Positions 26,081 to 35,712 of a stretch of DNA of 64,000 nucleotides are shown here, piece by piece. A program made the position numbers and the translations under genes. Position 1 is the stretch's first letter; each line of letters opens with the position of its first letter. Source of the stretch: DATFNV01 sp963827935 (GTDB taxonomy: Bacteria; Planctomycetota; Planctomycetia; Gemmatales; Gemmataceae); assembly GCA_963827935.1 (NCBI GenBank), contig CAWHCN010000017.1, positions 558,001-622,000 on the forward strand, read 5' to 3'. The notes beneath the pieces are model-generated. The model saw only the letters and a list, made by a program, of their open reading frames with translations, was not told the DNA's origin and searched no databases.

Positions 26081-29029
26081 TTGCAAAAAGAGAAAGTGCG
26101 CGTTTATGCCCTGGCCAAGATCCTGAACATCGAGAGCAAAGACCTGCTCGACATGTGTCAGAAGGCCGGGTTTGACGTGAAGAACCAGCTCAGCAGCCTC
26201 GATCCCGAGCAGCGCGACGCCATCGAGTCGATGGTGAGAGGCGGGCAAGGAGGGGGTACAGCTGTTGCTGCGCCTCCCCGGACCGCCACTGCGCCCCTGG
26301 TCGCTCCCAAAGAGAAGATTCGGGTGCTCGATACGCGGGTGCGTCCGCAAGGTCGGCCGTTGCCGGCACCGGCAGCGGTGCCTTCGGCCAAGCCGTTAGC
26401 GCCTGCGGCCCCCGCTGCCGTACTCACGGAGACGGAAGTGACGCCGCCCGCGCCCTCGGTTCTGGCCCCCGTGGTGGCTCCCCCGGCCGCGGCCGTCACG
26501 GCGCCGGCGGTCAAGCCGGCCGCTCCAGCCTCCGCTGCGGTGCCCCCGGCTGCCAGGACACCAGCCAGCCCAACCGGCCCGCGTCCGGCAGCGGCGGGGC
26601 CTATCGCGCCGCCGCCAGCGGCTCCCGCGACCACAACCCCGCCGAGCCCGTCCGTCCCCCGAGTGCCGCAGGTGCCGGCAGCGGCCGCCGACGGCAGCCC
26701 GCGCTCCTCCGACGGCAGCGCCCCGAAACCGCAAACCTTTACCCCGGCCAACAGGCCACGCGACCTCAACCACCCCCGCACCGATGGCGGACAGCGGCGG
26801 CCCCGGCCCGCGCCGCGGCCGGGCGGCTTTGTCATCAGCGCCAAGCCGCCCCAACCCCTCAAGGCCCAGGCCAAGGTCGAGGAGAAAAAGCAGCCGGCCC
26901 AGGCCCCGGTCCAGAAACCGGTCGCCCGACTGCCCGAAGGATATGTCCAGGGGAAGGGACCGATCAACCTCAAGGACATCCTCAACAAGCCGGCCGCGCC
27001 GGCCACTCCGATCATTGATGACGAGGACGACGAGGCCGCCAAGGACCGCAAGAAAAAGGCCCTCGGAGGCGTGGTGGGCCGCGATCAGCGCCACGTCGAT
27101 CGCGCCAAGCGCCAGGCCGAACGCAAGGGCCGCGAAAACGAAAAACACGTCCTCCTGCCCGGCGAGGAACAGGAAGACGCCCGCACCCGCGCTAACCGCC
27201 TGAAGGCACGCATCAAGGAAAAACAGCGGCGCGGCACGCTGCCGCCTAAGAGCTCCCGCGTCGTCGTCGAGGTGCCGATCACCGTCCGCGCCCTTTCCGA
27301 AGCGATGGGCGTGCGCTCCGGCGAGTTGCTCTTCAAGCTCCGCGATCACGGCATCAACGCCCTGAACCTGAACCTGACCATCGAGCCCGAGATGGCCGAG
27401 ATGCTGGCCCTCGATTTTGGCCGCGAGTTGGAGATCAAGAGGCCGCTGGACGCCGAAGAACAGCTCCTGGCCAGCCTGCGGACCCCCGACAACCCCGAGG
27501 ACCTCGTCTCGCGTGCGCCGGTGGTCACAATCATGGGCCATGTGGACCACGGCAAGACCTCACTCTTGGACAAGATCCGCCAAAGCAACGTGGCGGCTAC
27601 CGAAAAGGGCGGCATCACCCAGGTGATCCGCGCCTGGCGCGTCGAGCACGGCGGCAAGCCAATCACCTTCCTCGACACTCCCGGCCACGAGGCCTTCACC
27701 AAGATGCGAGCCCGCGGGGCCAACGTCACCGACATCGCGGTGATCGTCGTCGCGGCCGACGACGGCGTCATGCCGCAAACCGAGGAGGCCATCAACCACG
27801 CCCGCGCCGCCGCCGTCTCCCTCGTTGTGGCCATCAACAAGGTGGATCTGCCCAACGCCAACCTCAACAAGACCCGGCAGCAGCTCTACAGCCTGAACGT
27901 CCTGCCGGATAACATGGGCGGCGACACGCCCTTCGTGGAAACCAGCGCCGCCACGGGCCTGGGCATCGACGAGTTGCTCGATCAGCTCTCCGTCGTCGCC
28001 GAGCTGAAGGAGCTGAAGGCCAACCCAAACAAGCCAGCGGAGGGAACCTGCCTCGAGGCCAAATTGGACCCGCAGGAAGGCGTGCACGCGACGCTCCTGG
28101 TGCAGAATGGCACGCTGCGGCCCGGCGACGAGATCCTGTGCGGCGCCACCTATGGCCGGGTTCGCGCCATGTACGACGACCTGGGCCGGCCGATCGAAGA
28201 AGCCGGCCCCAGCGTGCCGGTGCGCATCACCGGGCTGGACGAGGTCCCCAACGCCGACGATACGTTCCAGGTGGTCCCGGACCTGGTGACGGCCCGCGGC
28301 ATCGCCGAAAAGCGATCCGACAAGTTGCACGAGGCGGCCACCTCCAAGCGCACCCCGCTCAGCCTCGAATCGCTGGCCGAGTTGAAGGTCACCGAACTGA
28401 AGGTTATCCTCAAGGCCGACTTCCGCGGCTCGGTGGAGGCCATTCGCAAGGAGCTGGAAAAGCTGCACCACGAGGAGGTCCGCGTCCGCGTCCTGCACAC
28501 CGGTATCGGGGCCATCACCGAAAGCGACGTGCAACTGGCCCTGACCTCGCCGCAGGACACCATCGTCATTGGCTTCAACGTCGTCCCGGACGACGGCGCG
28601 CTGGTGATGGCGGAAGAGCGCGGCATCAAGATTCGCGAATACGACATCATCTACAAGCTGACCGACGACGTGCGGGCGGCCCTGGAAGGCAAGCTCAAGC
28701 CGCGCGAGGAAATCATCCACCTCGGCCGGGCCGTCGTCCGCCAGACCTTCAAGGTCAGCCGGGCTGGCACCATCGCCGGCTGCTACATCACGCAGGGTAC
28801 GATCGACCGCTCCGCCAAGGTGCGCGTCATCCGCGAGGGCGTCGTCATCTATCCGCCCCCCGACAAGATCGCCAGTCTGGAGTCGCTCAAACGCTTCAAG
28901 GAAGACGTGCGTGAGGTCCAGCAAGGGTACGAGTGCGGCCTGAAGGTCGCCGGCTACGACGACATCAAGGTCGGCGACATCATTGAAGCCTACCGCATCG
29001 AGCAGGTGCAGCGGACGTTGGACAAGTAA
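26081..29029 (+). CDS. infB: translation initiation factor IF-2
   Basis: This is an intact 982-residue GTPase that delivers initiator tRNA to the ribosome. It has an IF2-N domain (VRVYALAKILNIESKDLLDM) and a Pro/Ala-rich linker of about 200 residues. The G domain carries G1 GHVDHGKTS, G3 DTPGHEAF and G4 NKVDLP, followed by domains II-IV. The start is TTG at 26081, supported by an AGGAG eight bases upstream; no ATG fits. The gene heads the infB-ylxP-rbfA group. A palindromic element lies directly after the stop. Confidence 0.97.
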   Translation: MQKEKVRVYALAKILNIESKDLLDMCQKAGFDVKNQLSSLDPEQRDAIESMVRGGQGGGTAVAAPPRTATAPLVAPKEKIRVLDTRVRPQGRPLPAPAAVPSAKPLAPAAPAAVLTETEVTPPAPSVLAPVVAPPAAAVTAPAVKPAAPASAAVPPAARTPASPTGPRPAAAGPIAPPPAAPATTTPPSPSVPRVPQVPAAAADGSPRSSDGSAPKPQTFTPANRPRDLNHPRTDGGQRRPRPAPRPGGFVISAKPPQPLKAQAKVEEKKQPAQAPVQKPVARLPEGYVQGKGPINLKDILNKPAAPATPIIDDEDDEAAKDRKKKALGGVVGRDQRHVDRAKRQAERKGRENEKHVLLPGEEQEDARTRANRLKARIKEKQRRGTLPPKSSRVVVEVPITVRALSEAMGVRSGELLFKLRDHGINALNLNLTIEPEMAEMLALDFGRELEIKRPLDAEEQLLASLRTPDNPEDLVSRAPVVTIMGHVDHGKTSLLDKIRQSNVAATEKGGITQVIRAWRVEHGGKPITFLDTPGHEAFTKMRARGANVTDIAVIVVAADDGVMPQTEEAINHARAAAVSLVVAINKVDLPNANLNKTRQQLYSLNVLPDNMGGDTPFVETSAATGLGIDELLDQLSVVAELKELKANPNKPAEGTCLEAKLDPQEGVHATLLVQNGTLRPGDEILCGATYGRVRAMYDDLGRPIEEAGPSVPVRITGLDEVPNADDTFQVVPDLVTARGIAEKRSDKLHEAATSKRTPLSLESLAELKVTELKVILKADFRGSVEAIRKELEKLHHEEVRVRVLHTGIGAITESDVQLALTSPQDTIVIGFNVVPDDGALVMAEERGIKIREYDIIYKLTDDVRAALEGKLKPREEIIHLGRAVVRQTFKVSRAGTIAGCYITQGTIDRSAKVRVIREGVVIYPPPDKIASLESLKRFKEDVREVQQGYECGLKVAGYDDIKVGDIIEAYRIEQVQRTLDK

Positions 29030-29031
29030 AT

Positions 29032-29093
29032 CCGTTTAGCCGCGAGCGTCCCGCGAGCGCTCAATTGCTCGCGGGACGCTCGCGGCTAAACGG
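29032..29093. repeat. GTTTAGCCGC palindrome between infB and ylxP (27-bp arms)
   Basis: The arms at 29032-29058 and 29067-29093 are perfect complements with an 8-base loop. It starts three bases after the infB stop and ends 10 bases before ylxP. It could attenuate or stabilise the polycistronic message. Same family as those at 29818 and 55161. Confidence 0.85.
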
Positions 29094-29103
29094 GAATTCC
29101 GCG

Positions 29104-29382
29104 ATGATTGTCGGTTCTCTGCGAGTTCGCCTGTTGATTCGTGAGGCCCGCAGCCTCAAGGACAAGCGCCAGGTGGTGCAGAGCATCAAGGATCGGCTTC
29201 GCGAGCGGTTCAATGTCTCCGTGGCGGAAGTCGAGGCCCAGGAGCATCGGCAGCTGGCCGTGCTGGGCGTGGCGATGGTGGGTGCGGAGGCCGGCCATGT
29301 CCGGGGTGCCCTGCACCAGATCGCCGAGTCGCTCCGGCGGCACCCCGTAGCCGAATTCATCGACTGTGAGATCGAGGCATGA
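29104..29382 (+). CDS. ylxP: DUF503 / YlxP family protein
   Basis: This is a 92-residue small alpha/beta protein of the DUF503 family. VGSLRVRLLIREARSLKDKR and RFNVSVAEVEAQEHRQLAVL are the conserved blocks. YlxP genes typically lie between infB and rbfA, as here, and a role in ribosome assembly is suspected from that context. Its TGA overlaps the rbfA ATG. Confidence 0.92.
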   Translation: MIVGSLRVRLLIREARSLKDKRQVVQSIKDRLRERFNVSVAEVEAQEHRQLAVLGVAMVGAEAGHVRGALHQIAESLRRHPVAEFIDCEIEA

Positions 29383-29804
29383 AGACCCACCGCATCGCCC
29401 GAGTCTCGGAAGCGGTCCGCGAGGTGGCCAGCGAGACCATCCTTTACGATCTGCGCGACCCACGCGTCAAGACCGCGGGCATCACCGTCACCCGCGCGGA
29501 GGTATCCGGCGACTTGCAGCACGCGAAGGTCTACGTTTCGGTGATGGGTTCGCCGAAGGAGCAAGAACTCGCCATGTACGGGCTGAAGAATGCCGCCGGC
29601 TTTGTGCAGTCGAAACTGGCCGCCCGCTTGCAGACCCGTTTCACCCCGGTCGTCACGTTTGTCCTCGATCAGGGTGTGAAGAAAAGCATCGAGATGACCC
29701 GCCTGATCAACGAGGCCCTCGGCCAGTCAGCCCCGGCCGACGCTTCCCGGGACGAAGAGGAGCTCGCCGACGGAACGGCAGAAGAGGAACCACGGAAGGA
29801 TTAG
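29379..29804 (+). CDS. rbfA: 30S ribosome-binding factor RbfA
   Basis: This is a 141-residue KH-fold protein that helps 16S rRNA maturation in the small subunit. It shows RIARVSEAVREVASETILYD, DPRVKTAGITVTRAEVSGDL, AKVYVSVMG and the C-terminal TPVVTFVLDQGVKKSIEM. The start overlaps the ylxP stop (ATGA), so the pair is coupled. The last ~25 residues form an acidic tail. A palindrome begins 14 bp after the stop. Confidence 0.95.
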   Translation: MKTHRIARVSEAVREVASETILYDLRDPRVKTAGITVTRAEVSGDLQHAKVYVSVMGSPKEQELAMYGLKNAAGFVQSKLAARLQTRFTPVVTFVLDQGVKKSIEMTRLINEALGQSAPADASRDEEELADGTAEEEPRKD

Positions 29805-29817
29805 TTCGCCCCCTTAT

Positions 29818-29867
29818 GTTTAGCCGCGGGTCAGAGACCCGCGCGGGTCTCCGGCCCGCGGCTAAAC
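29818..29867. repeat. GTTTAGCCGC palindrome after rbfA, no loop
   Basis: The arms at 29818-29842 and 29843-29867 are complementary with two mismatches and no spacer. It lies between rbfA and the endonuclease III-like gene and may end the infB group transcript. Confidence 0.8.
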
Positions 29868-29925
29868 GAGGTCGGACGAACGGTCCTTGGGCAAGCCACC
29901 TGGTAACGGGGTATGTGAAACACTT

Positions 29926-30647
29926 ATGCCCGCCATCACCAACAAACAGCGGCAGTTGAACCTGCTCTTCTCGGCGTTCAAGAAGGGGCACGATGCCCCG
30001 GAGCCGGACCTGCTGCCCGTGCTGGAACAGTTCCTCTACGGCATCTGCCGCGAGGGCGCGACCCGGGAGTTGGCCGACCGGGCCTTCCAGGGCCTGCGCG
30101 ACCGCTTCTTCGATTGGAACGAGGTCCGCGTCTCGGCCGTCCGCGAGGTCGAGGAGGTCATCGCCGACCTTCCCGAGGCCGAGGCCGCGCCGAGCGGCTC
30201 ATCAGCTTCCTGCAAGAGGTCTTCGAGGCCGACTTCTCGTTCGACTTGGAAGGCGTGCGCAAGAAAGGCCTCAAGGAGGCCGCCAAGCAGCTCGCCCGCT
30301 ACCAGGCGGCCAACGAGTACGTGGTCGCCTGGGTGGTGCAGCAGTCGCTGGGGGGTCACGCCATCCCGCTGGACCTGCCGACGCTGCGGGCCGCCCGCCG
30401 CCTGGGGCTGATCGACGGCGACCCGGACGACCTGGAGGCCGCCCGCGCCAGCCTCGAACACCTGGTACCCAAGGCGAAAGGGCCGCTCTTCTGCGACCTG
30501 ATCAGCAACGTGGCCGCCGACGCCTGCTGGGAAGACGAGCCGCACTGCTCCGGCTGCCCGCTGGTGGGCGACTGCCCAACCGGTCAGGAGCAGGAAGCCC
30601 GCGAGAGCGTCGCCGCCGGGGGACGGGGGCGGTCCAAGCCGCGTTGA
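29926..30647 (+). CDS. endonuclease III-like iron-sulfur protein with degenerate HhH (frameshifted)
   Basis: The C-terminal pattern C-x6-C-x2-C-x5-C (CWEDEPHCSGCPLVGDC) is exactly the [4Fe-4S] loop of endonuclease III/MutY glycosylases. IPLDLPTLRAARRLGL occupies the place of the V-D-T-x-V-x-R-L motif and keeps the Asp. The helix-hairpin-helix LPGVG-x-K/Y-T motif, with its catalytic Lys in bifunctional enzymes, is not visible; QLARYQAANEYVVAW stands there instead. It is thus a diverged family member, perhaps a monofunctional glycosylase or a DNA-binding relative. The frame changes near 30190. No strong ribosome-binding site at ATG 29926. Confidence 0.75.
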
Positions 30648-30674
30648 GCAAGCGTGCGTCGATCCATCGCCCGT

Positions 30675-30734
30675 GGCAGCCCGAAGCGCCAGCGAGGTCG
30701 TTCGGCCAATCCCTCGCTGGCGCTTCGGGCTGCC
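30675..30734. repeat. palindrome between convergent genes (23-bp arms)
   Basis: The arms at 30675-30697 and 30712-30734 are perfectly complementary. The core GAAGCGCCAGCGA is shared with the element inside glgX (36208-36268), so both belong to one family. It lies between the convergent endonuclease III-like gene and a membrane-protein gene and may terminate both. Confidence 0.8.
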
Positions 30735-30754
30735 CAACCGGCGGCCCAGGCACG

Positions 30755-31144
30755 CTAGCTGTTTGCTCCACGATTTCGAAGCCGCCGCGCCTGCACGAAC
30801 GAATTGACGCACAGACCAACAAACAGCAGGCACAAAAGTCCCATCGCGAGTTTGACGCCGAACGCTACCGGCGATCCAATCCCCTTGCCCCGGACGAACG
30901 GCAAGAGGATGGCAATGATGGCCCCGAGCACCCCAAGAACTCCGACGACCGCCGCGCCGTGCATCGCGTGCTTGCGCAGGTTGTCCCGGGTCGCCAGGAG
31001 GCCTAGCACCAGGAGCGGCACACCCACCGCGACCGGGCTCAGGGCAGTAGGCGACGGGTCGGCGCTCTCCGTGCCGGCGTACAGGTAAGCGCCGATGCCC
31101 AGGGCAATCTGCAGCAGGCCGAAGAGGATCGAAATCCGCGGCAC
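30755..31144 (-). CDS. small multi-pass membrane protein, hypothetical
   Basis: This is a 129-residue protein with four predicted membrane helices (ISILFGLLQIALGIGAYLY; SPVAVGVPLLVLGLLA; GAAVVGVLGVLGAIIAILL; VKLAMGLLCLLFVGLCV) and a basic C-terminal tail (QARRLRNRG). No family recognised. It begins 12 bp after the TM2-domain gene, so the two are probably one transcript. Confidence 0.65.
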   Translation of the reverse strand: MPRISILFGLLQIALGIGAYLYAGTESADPSPTALSPVAVGVPLLVLGLLATRDNLRKHAMHGAAVVGVLGVLGAIIAILLPFVRGKGIGSPVAFGVKLAMGLLCLLFVGLCVNSFVQARRLRNRGANS

Positions 31145-31156
31145 CGTTTCACTCCT

Positions 31157-31426
31157 CTAGAACCAGCCCTTCTTCTCGACGGCATAGGTCTGGTAGAAAT
31201 CCTCGTCGCTCTTGGTGAGGTAGATGATCCCTTCGACAAGGCCGATGATGCCCATGACAATGCCGCCGAACCCAAAGGTACATACGCTGACGAGCAACAT
31301 GATCAAGCCAGGCGTGGTGAGACCCAGGATGAACTTGTGGATACCCAACCATCCGATCAAGATCCCACAAATCCCGGCGGCGACCTTCTTGCCCGCGAAG
31401 TCCTTGACCGCAGCGTCGTCTGACAT
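31157..31426 (-). CDS. TM2 domain protein
   Basis: This is an 89-residue membrane protein with two helices. GKKVAAGICGILIGWLGIHK followed by FILGL and the paired second helix is the TM2 domain pattern (G-x-x-G-x-H-x-F-Y/I-L-G). The tail EDFYQTYAVEKKGWF is cytoplasmic. ATG 31426 has GAAGGGA upstream. Function of bacterial TM2 proteins is not known. It lies upstream of the hypothetical membrane protein. Confidence 0.85.
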   Translation of the reverse strand: MSDDAAVKDFAGKKVAAGICGILIGWLGIHKFILGLTTPGLIMLLVSVCTFGFGGIVMGIIGLVEGIIYLTKSDEDFYQTYAVEKKGWF

Positions 31427-31520
31427 CAGTTGTTCCCTTCCCAAGTAAATGAGCATGCGGCACACACTGCCGAAGTGGACGCACGCTCGGTTGATCCTGC
31501 TTTCCCCATCCAGCGCCCCG

Positions 31521-32231
31521 TCAGGGATCGCGGGGATCATTCTCAGGGTCGGCGGGTGCGGACGTCAAGCGAAAAGCAGTGGCCTCATCGGTTTTTCTTC
31601 TGACGGCTCTCGGACCGCACCCTGAGCCATCAAGCGGGTGCAGCCTGCCACGACGAATTGAGCCTATTTCGACCGGCTTCGTCCGCGCGATGTGCTGTTG
31701 CCGCCGTTCTTTTTGGTCTTCTTCTCCGGCCAGCCGGCGGCCTGCTGGCTCGCGGACCCACTGGCGGAATTGATTGATGATTTGCGTCTCGCTCGGGCCG
31801 CGCATCGTCAAGAATCGAACGAACTCGGCAACCGGCAAGAAGGGGAACGCGAGGCTGGCCTGGCTCTCGTGGTACTGCCCATCGGGGTCCAAGAGCCCAA
31901 TGGTCAGGCGCTTGCCGTTCCAGCGCCACAGTTCCGGCACGCCCAGGCTGGCGTAGAGGCTGATGCGGTCCATGGTGCTGTGACTGATCTCGACTTCGAT
32001 GGCGAGATCCGGGGGCGGGTCGCTGGTGGGGTCGAATCGGGCGCGGCCTCGCATCGCTTTTTCATGCGCGATCCAGTAACACTCGTCCGGCTCGAAACCG
32101 CGTTTTAGCTCCTCCTGCCGGCACGTTGTGGAACCGCCTCCCATCATGTCAATGCCGAGTTCCCCAGCCAGGGCTGCGACCAGTAGGCCGAGGACGTGCT
32201 TGCCATTCTCGTGCTCCAATGACACCGTCAT
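31521..32231 (-). CDS. Uma2 family (DUF820) PD-(D/E)XK nuclease-like protein
   Basis: This is about 236 residues. The Uma2 fold is visible as RGFEPDECYWI, then the core DPPPDLAIEVEISHSTMDR with Asp and Glu-x-Glu at the nuclease-like site, and GVPELWRWNGKRLTIGLL. Uma2 proteins are abundant in Cyanobacteria and Planctomycetes and are predicted nucleases without a defined role. ATG 32231 is favoured because GGGGAG lies nine bases upstream; ATG 32240 would leave no spacing. The Arg-rich C-terminal ~70 residues are atypical, so a late frameshift is possible. Confidence 0.82.
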   Translation of the reverse strand: MTVSLEHENGKHVLGLLVAALAGELGIDMMGGGSTTCRQEELKRGFEPDECYWIAHEKAMRGRARFDPTSDPPPDLAIEVEISHSTMDRISLYASLGVPELWRWNGKRLTIGLLDPDGQYHESQASLAFPFLPVAEFVRFLTMRGPSETQIINQFRQWVREPAGRRLAGEEDQKERRQQHIARTKPVEIGSIRRGRLHPLDGSGCGPRAVRRKTDEATAFRLTSAPADPENDPRDP

Positions 32232-32402
32232 GAGTCCCATCTCCCCATCGTCATACGTGCACCGAACGTGTTGCTCGCCAAGTCCATCGCTGTAGGCGAT
32301 GTATCCCGCCCAGTCGATGCAGCAGAGCCGATGCGCTGCTCAGCGGGGATCGGCGCAGTTGGCCCGGGTGCCATGATCCGGCGTCGCGGTTTCACGATCG
32401 TC

Positions 32403-33923
32403 TCAGAGCCCGTAGAGCGGCGCATACTTCCCTCGCAGGTAGTCATCAGCGGCTTGTGGCTGAGCGGCTGGCCGGTGACGCGCCGGCACAATTCGCCGGC
32501 GCGATAGCGCTGCCCGGGCCGGTGGATCTTCTCGTTGAGCCAGCCCTTCAGCCGGCCGAACTCGCCGCGGCGGAAGTCGTCGTCCAGGTCGCCCAGGTCG
32601 CGGCGGGCCTGCTCCATGAACTGGGCGGCGTAGAGATTGCCGAGCGTGTAGGTCGGGAAATAGCCGAGGCCGCCCATGCTCCAGTGGATGTCCTGCAAGC
32701 AGCCCTGGGCGTCGTCGGGCGGCGTCAGGTCGAAGCAACTGCTGGAACTTCTCGTTCCAGGCGCCGGGCACGTCGGCCGGCTTCAGGTCGCCGTCGATCA
32801 GGGCCTGCTCCAGCTCGAAGCGCAGGATGATGTGCAGGTTGTAGGTCGCCTCGTCGGCCTCGACGCGGATGAACGACGGCTGCACGTCGTTGATGGCGAA
32901 CAACGAAATCGTCGAGCGACACGTCGCGCGAGCGCGCCGGGAAAGACCTGGCGTGCGCGCGGGAAGAAGTGCTCCCAGAACGGCCGGCCGCGGCCGACCT
33001 GGTTTTCCCACAGCCGCGACTGCGATTCGTGGATGCCGAGCGAGACGGCGCTGCCGCAGCGGCGTGCCGAAGTGCTCGGCGTCGCAGGCCCTGCTCGTAG
33101 ATGCCGTGGCCCGCCTCGTGCAGGATGCCGAAGAAGGCCTCGTTGAAGTGGCGCGGCGTTGTAGCGCGTGGTGATCCGGCAGTCGCCCGGGCCGATGCCG
33201 CTGCAGAACGGGTGCGTCGGTCACGTCGAGCCGGCCGGCGGCGAAGTCGAAGCCGATCGCCGCCGCCGCCGCCTGGCCGAAGACCTGCTGCCGATCGACC
33301 GGGATATTCGCGCGTCGCAGGATGTCGCGTCGTGGCCGCTTCGGCCCGACGCGGCGATGGCGCCGACCAGCGGCACCAGCTCGTCGCGCAGGTCGGCGAA
33401 CACGCTGGTGATCTCGGCCGTGGTCGCGCCGGGTTCGTACTCGTCGAGCAGGGCGTCGTAGGGCGCGTCCTGATAGCCGACGGCCTCGGCTTCCTGCCGC
33501 TTGAGGGCGACGATCTTTTCCAGCCAGGGCTGGAAGGCGGCGAAGTCGTTGGCTTGCCGGGCTTCCTGCCAGACCTGCTGGGCCCGCGTGGTGACGCGGG
33601 CCAGTTCCTCGACCAGCTCCTTCGGCAGCTTGACGGCCCGGTCGTAGGCGCGGCGAATTTCGCGGACGTTGGCGGCCGCATCGACTCGGCGTCGCGACCA
33701 GCGGCGAGCCTCGACCTCGGCGAGCAGTTCGCCGATCTGCGGCGCGGTGAGCATTTCGTGGGCCAGGCGTGCGAGCAGGGCCATCTGCTCGGCCCGGTGG
33801 CGCGAGCCCTCGCGCGGCATGTAGGTCCGCTCGTCCCAGCCGAGGAGGCTGCCGCAGGAGCCGAGGAGGCTGTATTCCTTGACGCGGCGAATGAGGTCGG
33901 CGTAGGCGTTGGCGCTGCGACAT
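32403..33923 (-). CDS. M32 carboxypeptidase (Taq type), many frameshifts
   Basis: This is a zinc metallocarboxypeptidase of family M32. Readable pieces across three frames are a start SANAYADLIRRVKEYSLLGS, GWDERTYMP, then FFGILHEAGHGIYEQGL with the H-E-x-x-H zinc motif, SRLWENQVGRGRPFWEHFFP and HWSMGGLGYFPTYTLGNLYA. The C-terminus is PLYGL. There are several indels, especially between 32720 and 33300 and at the start, where removing one base joins ATG-Ser to SANAYAD. ATG 33923 with a GGGGAAT upstream is the likely start; the frame stays open to 33986. All catalytic pieces survive, so decay is not the obvious explanation. Confidence 0.82.
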   Translation of the reverse strand: MSQRQRLRRPHSPRQGIQPPRLLRQPPRLGRADLHAARGLAPPGRADGPARTPGPRNAHRAADRRTARRGRGSPLVATPSRCGRQRPRNSPRLRPGRQAAEGAGRGTGPRHHAGPAGLAGSPASQRLRRLPALAGKDRRPQAAGSRGRRLSGRALRRPARRVRTRRDHGRDHQRVRRPARRAGAAGRRHRRVGPKRPRRDILRRANIPVDRQQVFGQAAAAAIGFDFAAGRLDVTDAPVLQRHRPGRLPDHHALQRRATSTRPSSASCTRRATASTSRACDAEHFGTPLRQRRLARHPRIAVAAVGKPGRPRPAVLGALLPARTPGLSRRARATCRSTISLFAINDVQPSFIRVEADEATYNLHIILRFELEQALIDGDLKPADVPGAWNEKFQQLLRPDAARRRPGLLAGHPLEHGRPRLFPDLHARQSLRRPVHGAGPPRPGRPGRRLPPRRVRPAEGLAQREDPPARAALSRRRIVPARHRPAAQPQAADDYLRGKYAPLYGL

Positions 33924-34014
33924 GATGATTCCCCGTAACGCTTTAGCGAGCCGCTCGTAGAGCGACACGTAAACGCGCTCGCTCACGGCGCGCCGCTTAA
34001 CTAGCGCGACAATG

Positions 34015-35440
34015 CTACGACATGTTCATGCTCATCAGGAACTCCGCGTTCGACTTGGTCTTGCGCAGCCGCGTGGTCAGCAGTTCCATGGCCTCGACCG
34101 GGTGCATGTCGGCCAGGACGCGGCGGAGCATGCGGACACGTTCGACCTCGTCGGGGTGCAGCAGCAGTTCCTCCTTGCGGGTGCCGGAGCGGTTGATGTC
34201 GATGGCCGGCCAGACGCGCTTGTCGACCAGGCGGCGGTCGAGGTGCAGCTCCATGTTGCCGGTGCCCTTGAACTCCTCGAAGATCACCTCGTCCATGCGG
34301 CTGCCGGTGTCGATCAGGGCCGTGGCCAGGATCGTCAGCTGCCGCCTTCCTCGACGTCAGCGGGCCGCCCCGAAGAAGCGCTTCGGCTTCTGCATGGCGT
34401 TGGAGTCGAGACCGCCGGAGAGCAGCTTGCCGCCGGACGGGGCTTCGGTGTTGTGGCCCGGGCCAGGCGGGTGATCGAATCGAGCAGGAGGACCACGTCC
34501 GGCCGTCCTCGACCATGCGCTTGGCCTTTTCCAGGGCGATGTCGCTGACGTGGACGTGCTCGGCGGACGGCTCGTCAAAGGTGCTGGCCACCACCTCGGC
34601 GGTGGGGCCGGCGACGGTGCGGACCATGTCGGTCACTTCCTCGGGCCGCTCGTCGATGAGCAGCACGATCAGGTAGCATTCGGGATGATTCTTCTGGATC
34701 GCTCAGGGCGATCTTTTGCAAGCAGGACGGTCTTGCCGGCGCGAGGCGGCGACACGATCAGGCCGCGCTGGCCCCTTGCCGATCGGGCGTCACCAGGTCG
34801 ATGACCCGCGCGGCCAACTCCTCGGGGGTGGTTTCCAGGACCAGGCGGCGATTCGGGTGCAGCGGCGTCAGGTCTTCGAAGACCGGTGCCGCCGGTGCGC
34901 TCGTCCGGGGTCTGGCCGTTGACCAGCTCGACCTGCATCAGGGCGAAGTTCTCCTGCCCTTCGACCGGCAAGCGAATCGGCCCCTCGACCACCAGGCCGG
35001 TGCGCAGCCCGACGCGGCGAATCTGGCTGGGGGAGACGTAGATGTCTTCCGGCGAGGCCAGGTAGTTGTGGGCGGCGCTGCGCAGGAAGCCGTAGCCGTC
35101 CGGCAGCACTTCGAGGGTGCCGGAGCCGCGGACGATTTCGCCGCGCTCGATCTGCCGGCGGACGATGCCGACAATCGAGCTGGCCGCGGTTCATGCCCGT
35201 GTGCTCGGCGATCCCCTCGCGCTCGGCGAGCTGGAACAGCTTGGGCATGGGCAAACGATAAAGGTCATCGAGTCGGAACGCGGCGGAAACGCGGCGGGGC
35301 GGGGCTTCCCCGGAGGGTGGGGCTCCGGTCGCGGTCGCCGTTGCGGGACCAGGTCCGGGGCCGGGGCCATCCATCGGTTTACGAGGCGGACGCCTGCGAG
35401 TCGCATTGCTCGACCCATCGTCGCTACGGGCGACGGCCAT
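34015..35440 (-). CDS. rho: transcription termination factor Rho (many frameshifts)
   Basis: This is a hexameric RNA helicase that ends transcription. Segments are an N-terminal Gly/Pro-rich extension, LDDLYRLPMPKLFQLAEREG (Rho N), LEVLPDGYGFLRS and DIYVSPSQIRRVGLRTG (RNA-binding cold-shock-like), GLIVSPPRAGKTVLL (P-loop), LIDERPEEVTDMVR, LLDSITRLARA and GLDSNAMQKPKRFFGAARSV. The C-terminus is intact from EEGGSLTILA to MSMNMS. About ten indels lie between 34340 and 35190, both insertions and deletions; each can be repaired by one or two bases. ATG 35440 has a strong GGGAGGAAG. A long leader upstream fits known Rho autoregulation. Confidence 0.92.
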
Positions 35441-35712
35441 AGTACTTCCTCCCATTGTGTTGTCGCGAACGGACTTTCTGGTACGAAGGTCCGGATGAAG
35501 GGAGCTGCCAGCGACCGGAACCTGCGGGGGGGCAGGCCGACGGTACAAAAGGGCAGCAACAGCAGGCGGACCGGAGTGACTTTTCGTGCAGTTGGGTTTC
35601 TTTCCCGGAGAGCGTGCCCGGAAAAAGGGGCAGGGGCACGCGTAAAAGGGAAAACCGTAGACCTATCCTTAGCGAGTCGGCCCGGGAGCGTCCAGGTGGT
35701 GACTCTGCAATC

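Noticed and set aside
34015..35440. Programmed frameshifting in rho
   Set aside because: Too many shifts of both directions, without slippery sites; consensus errors explain them better.
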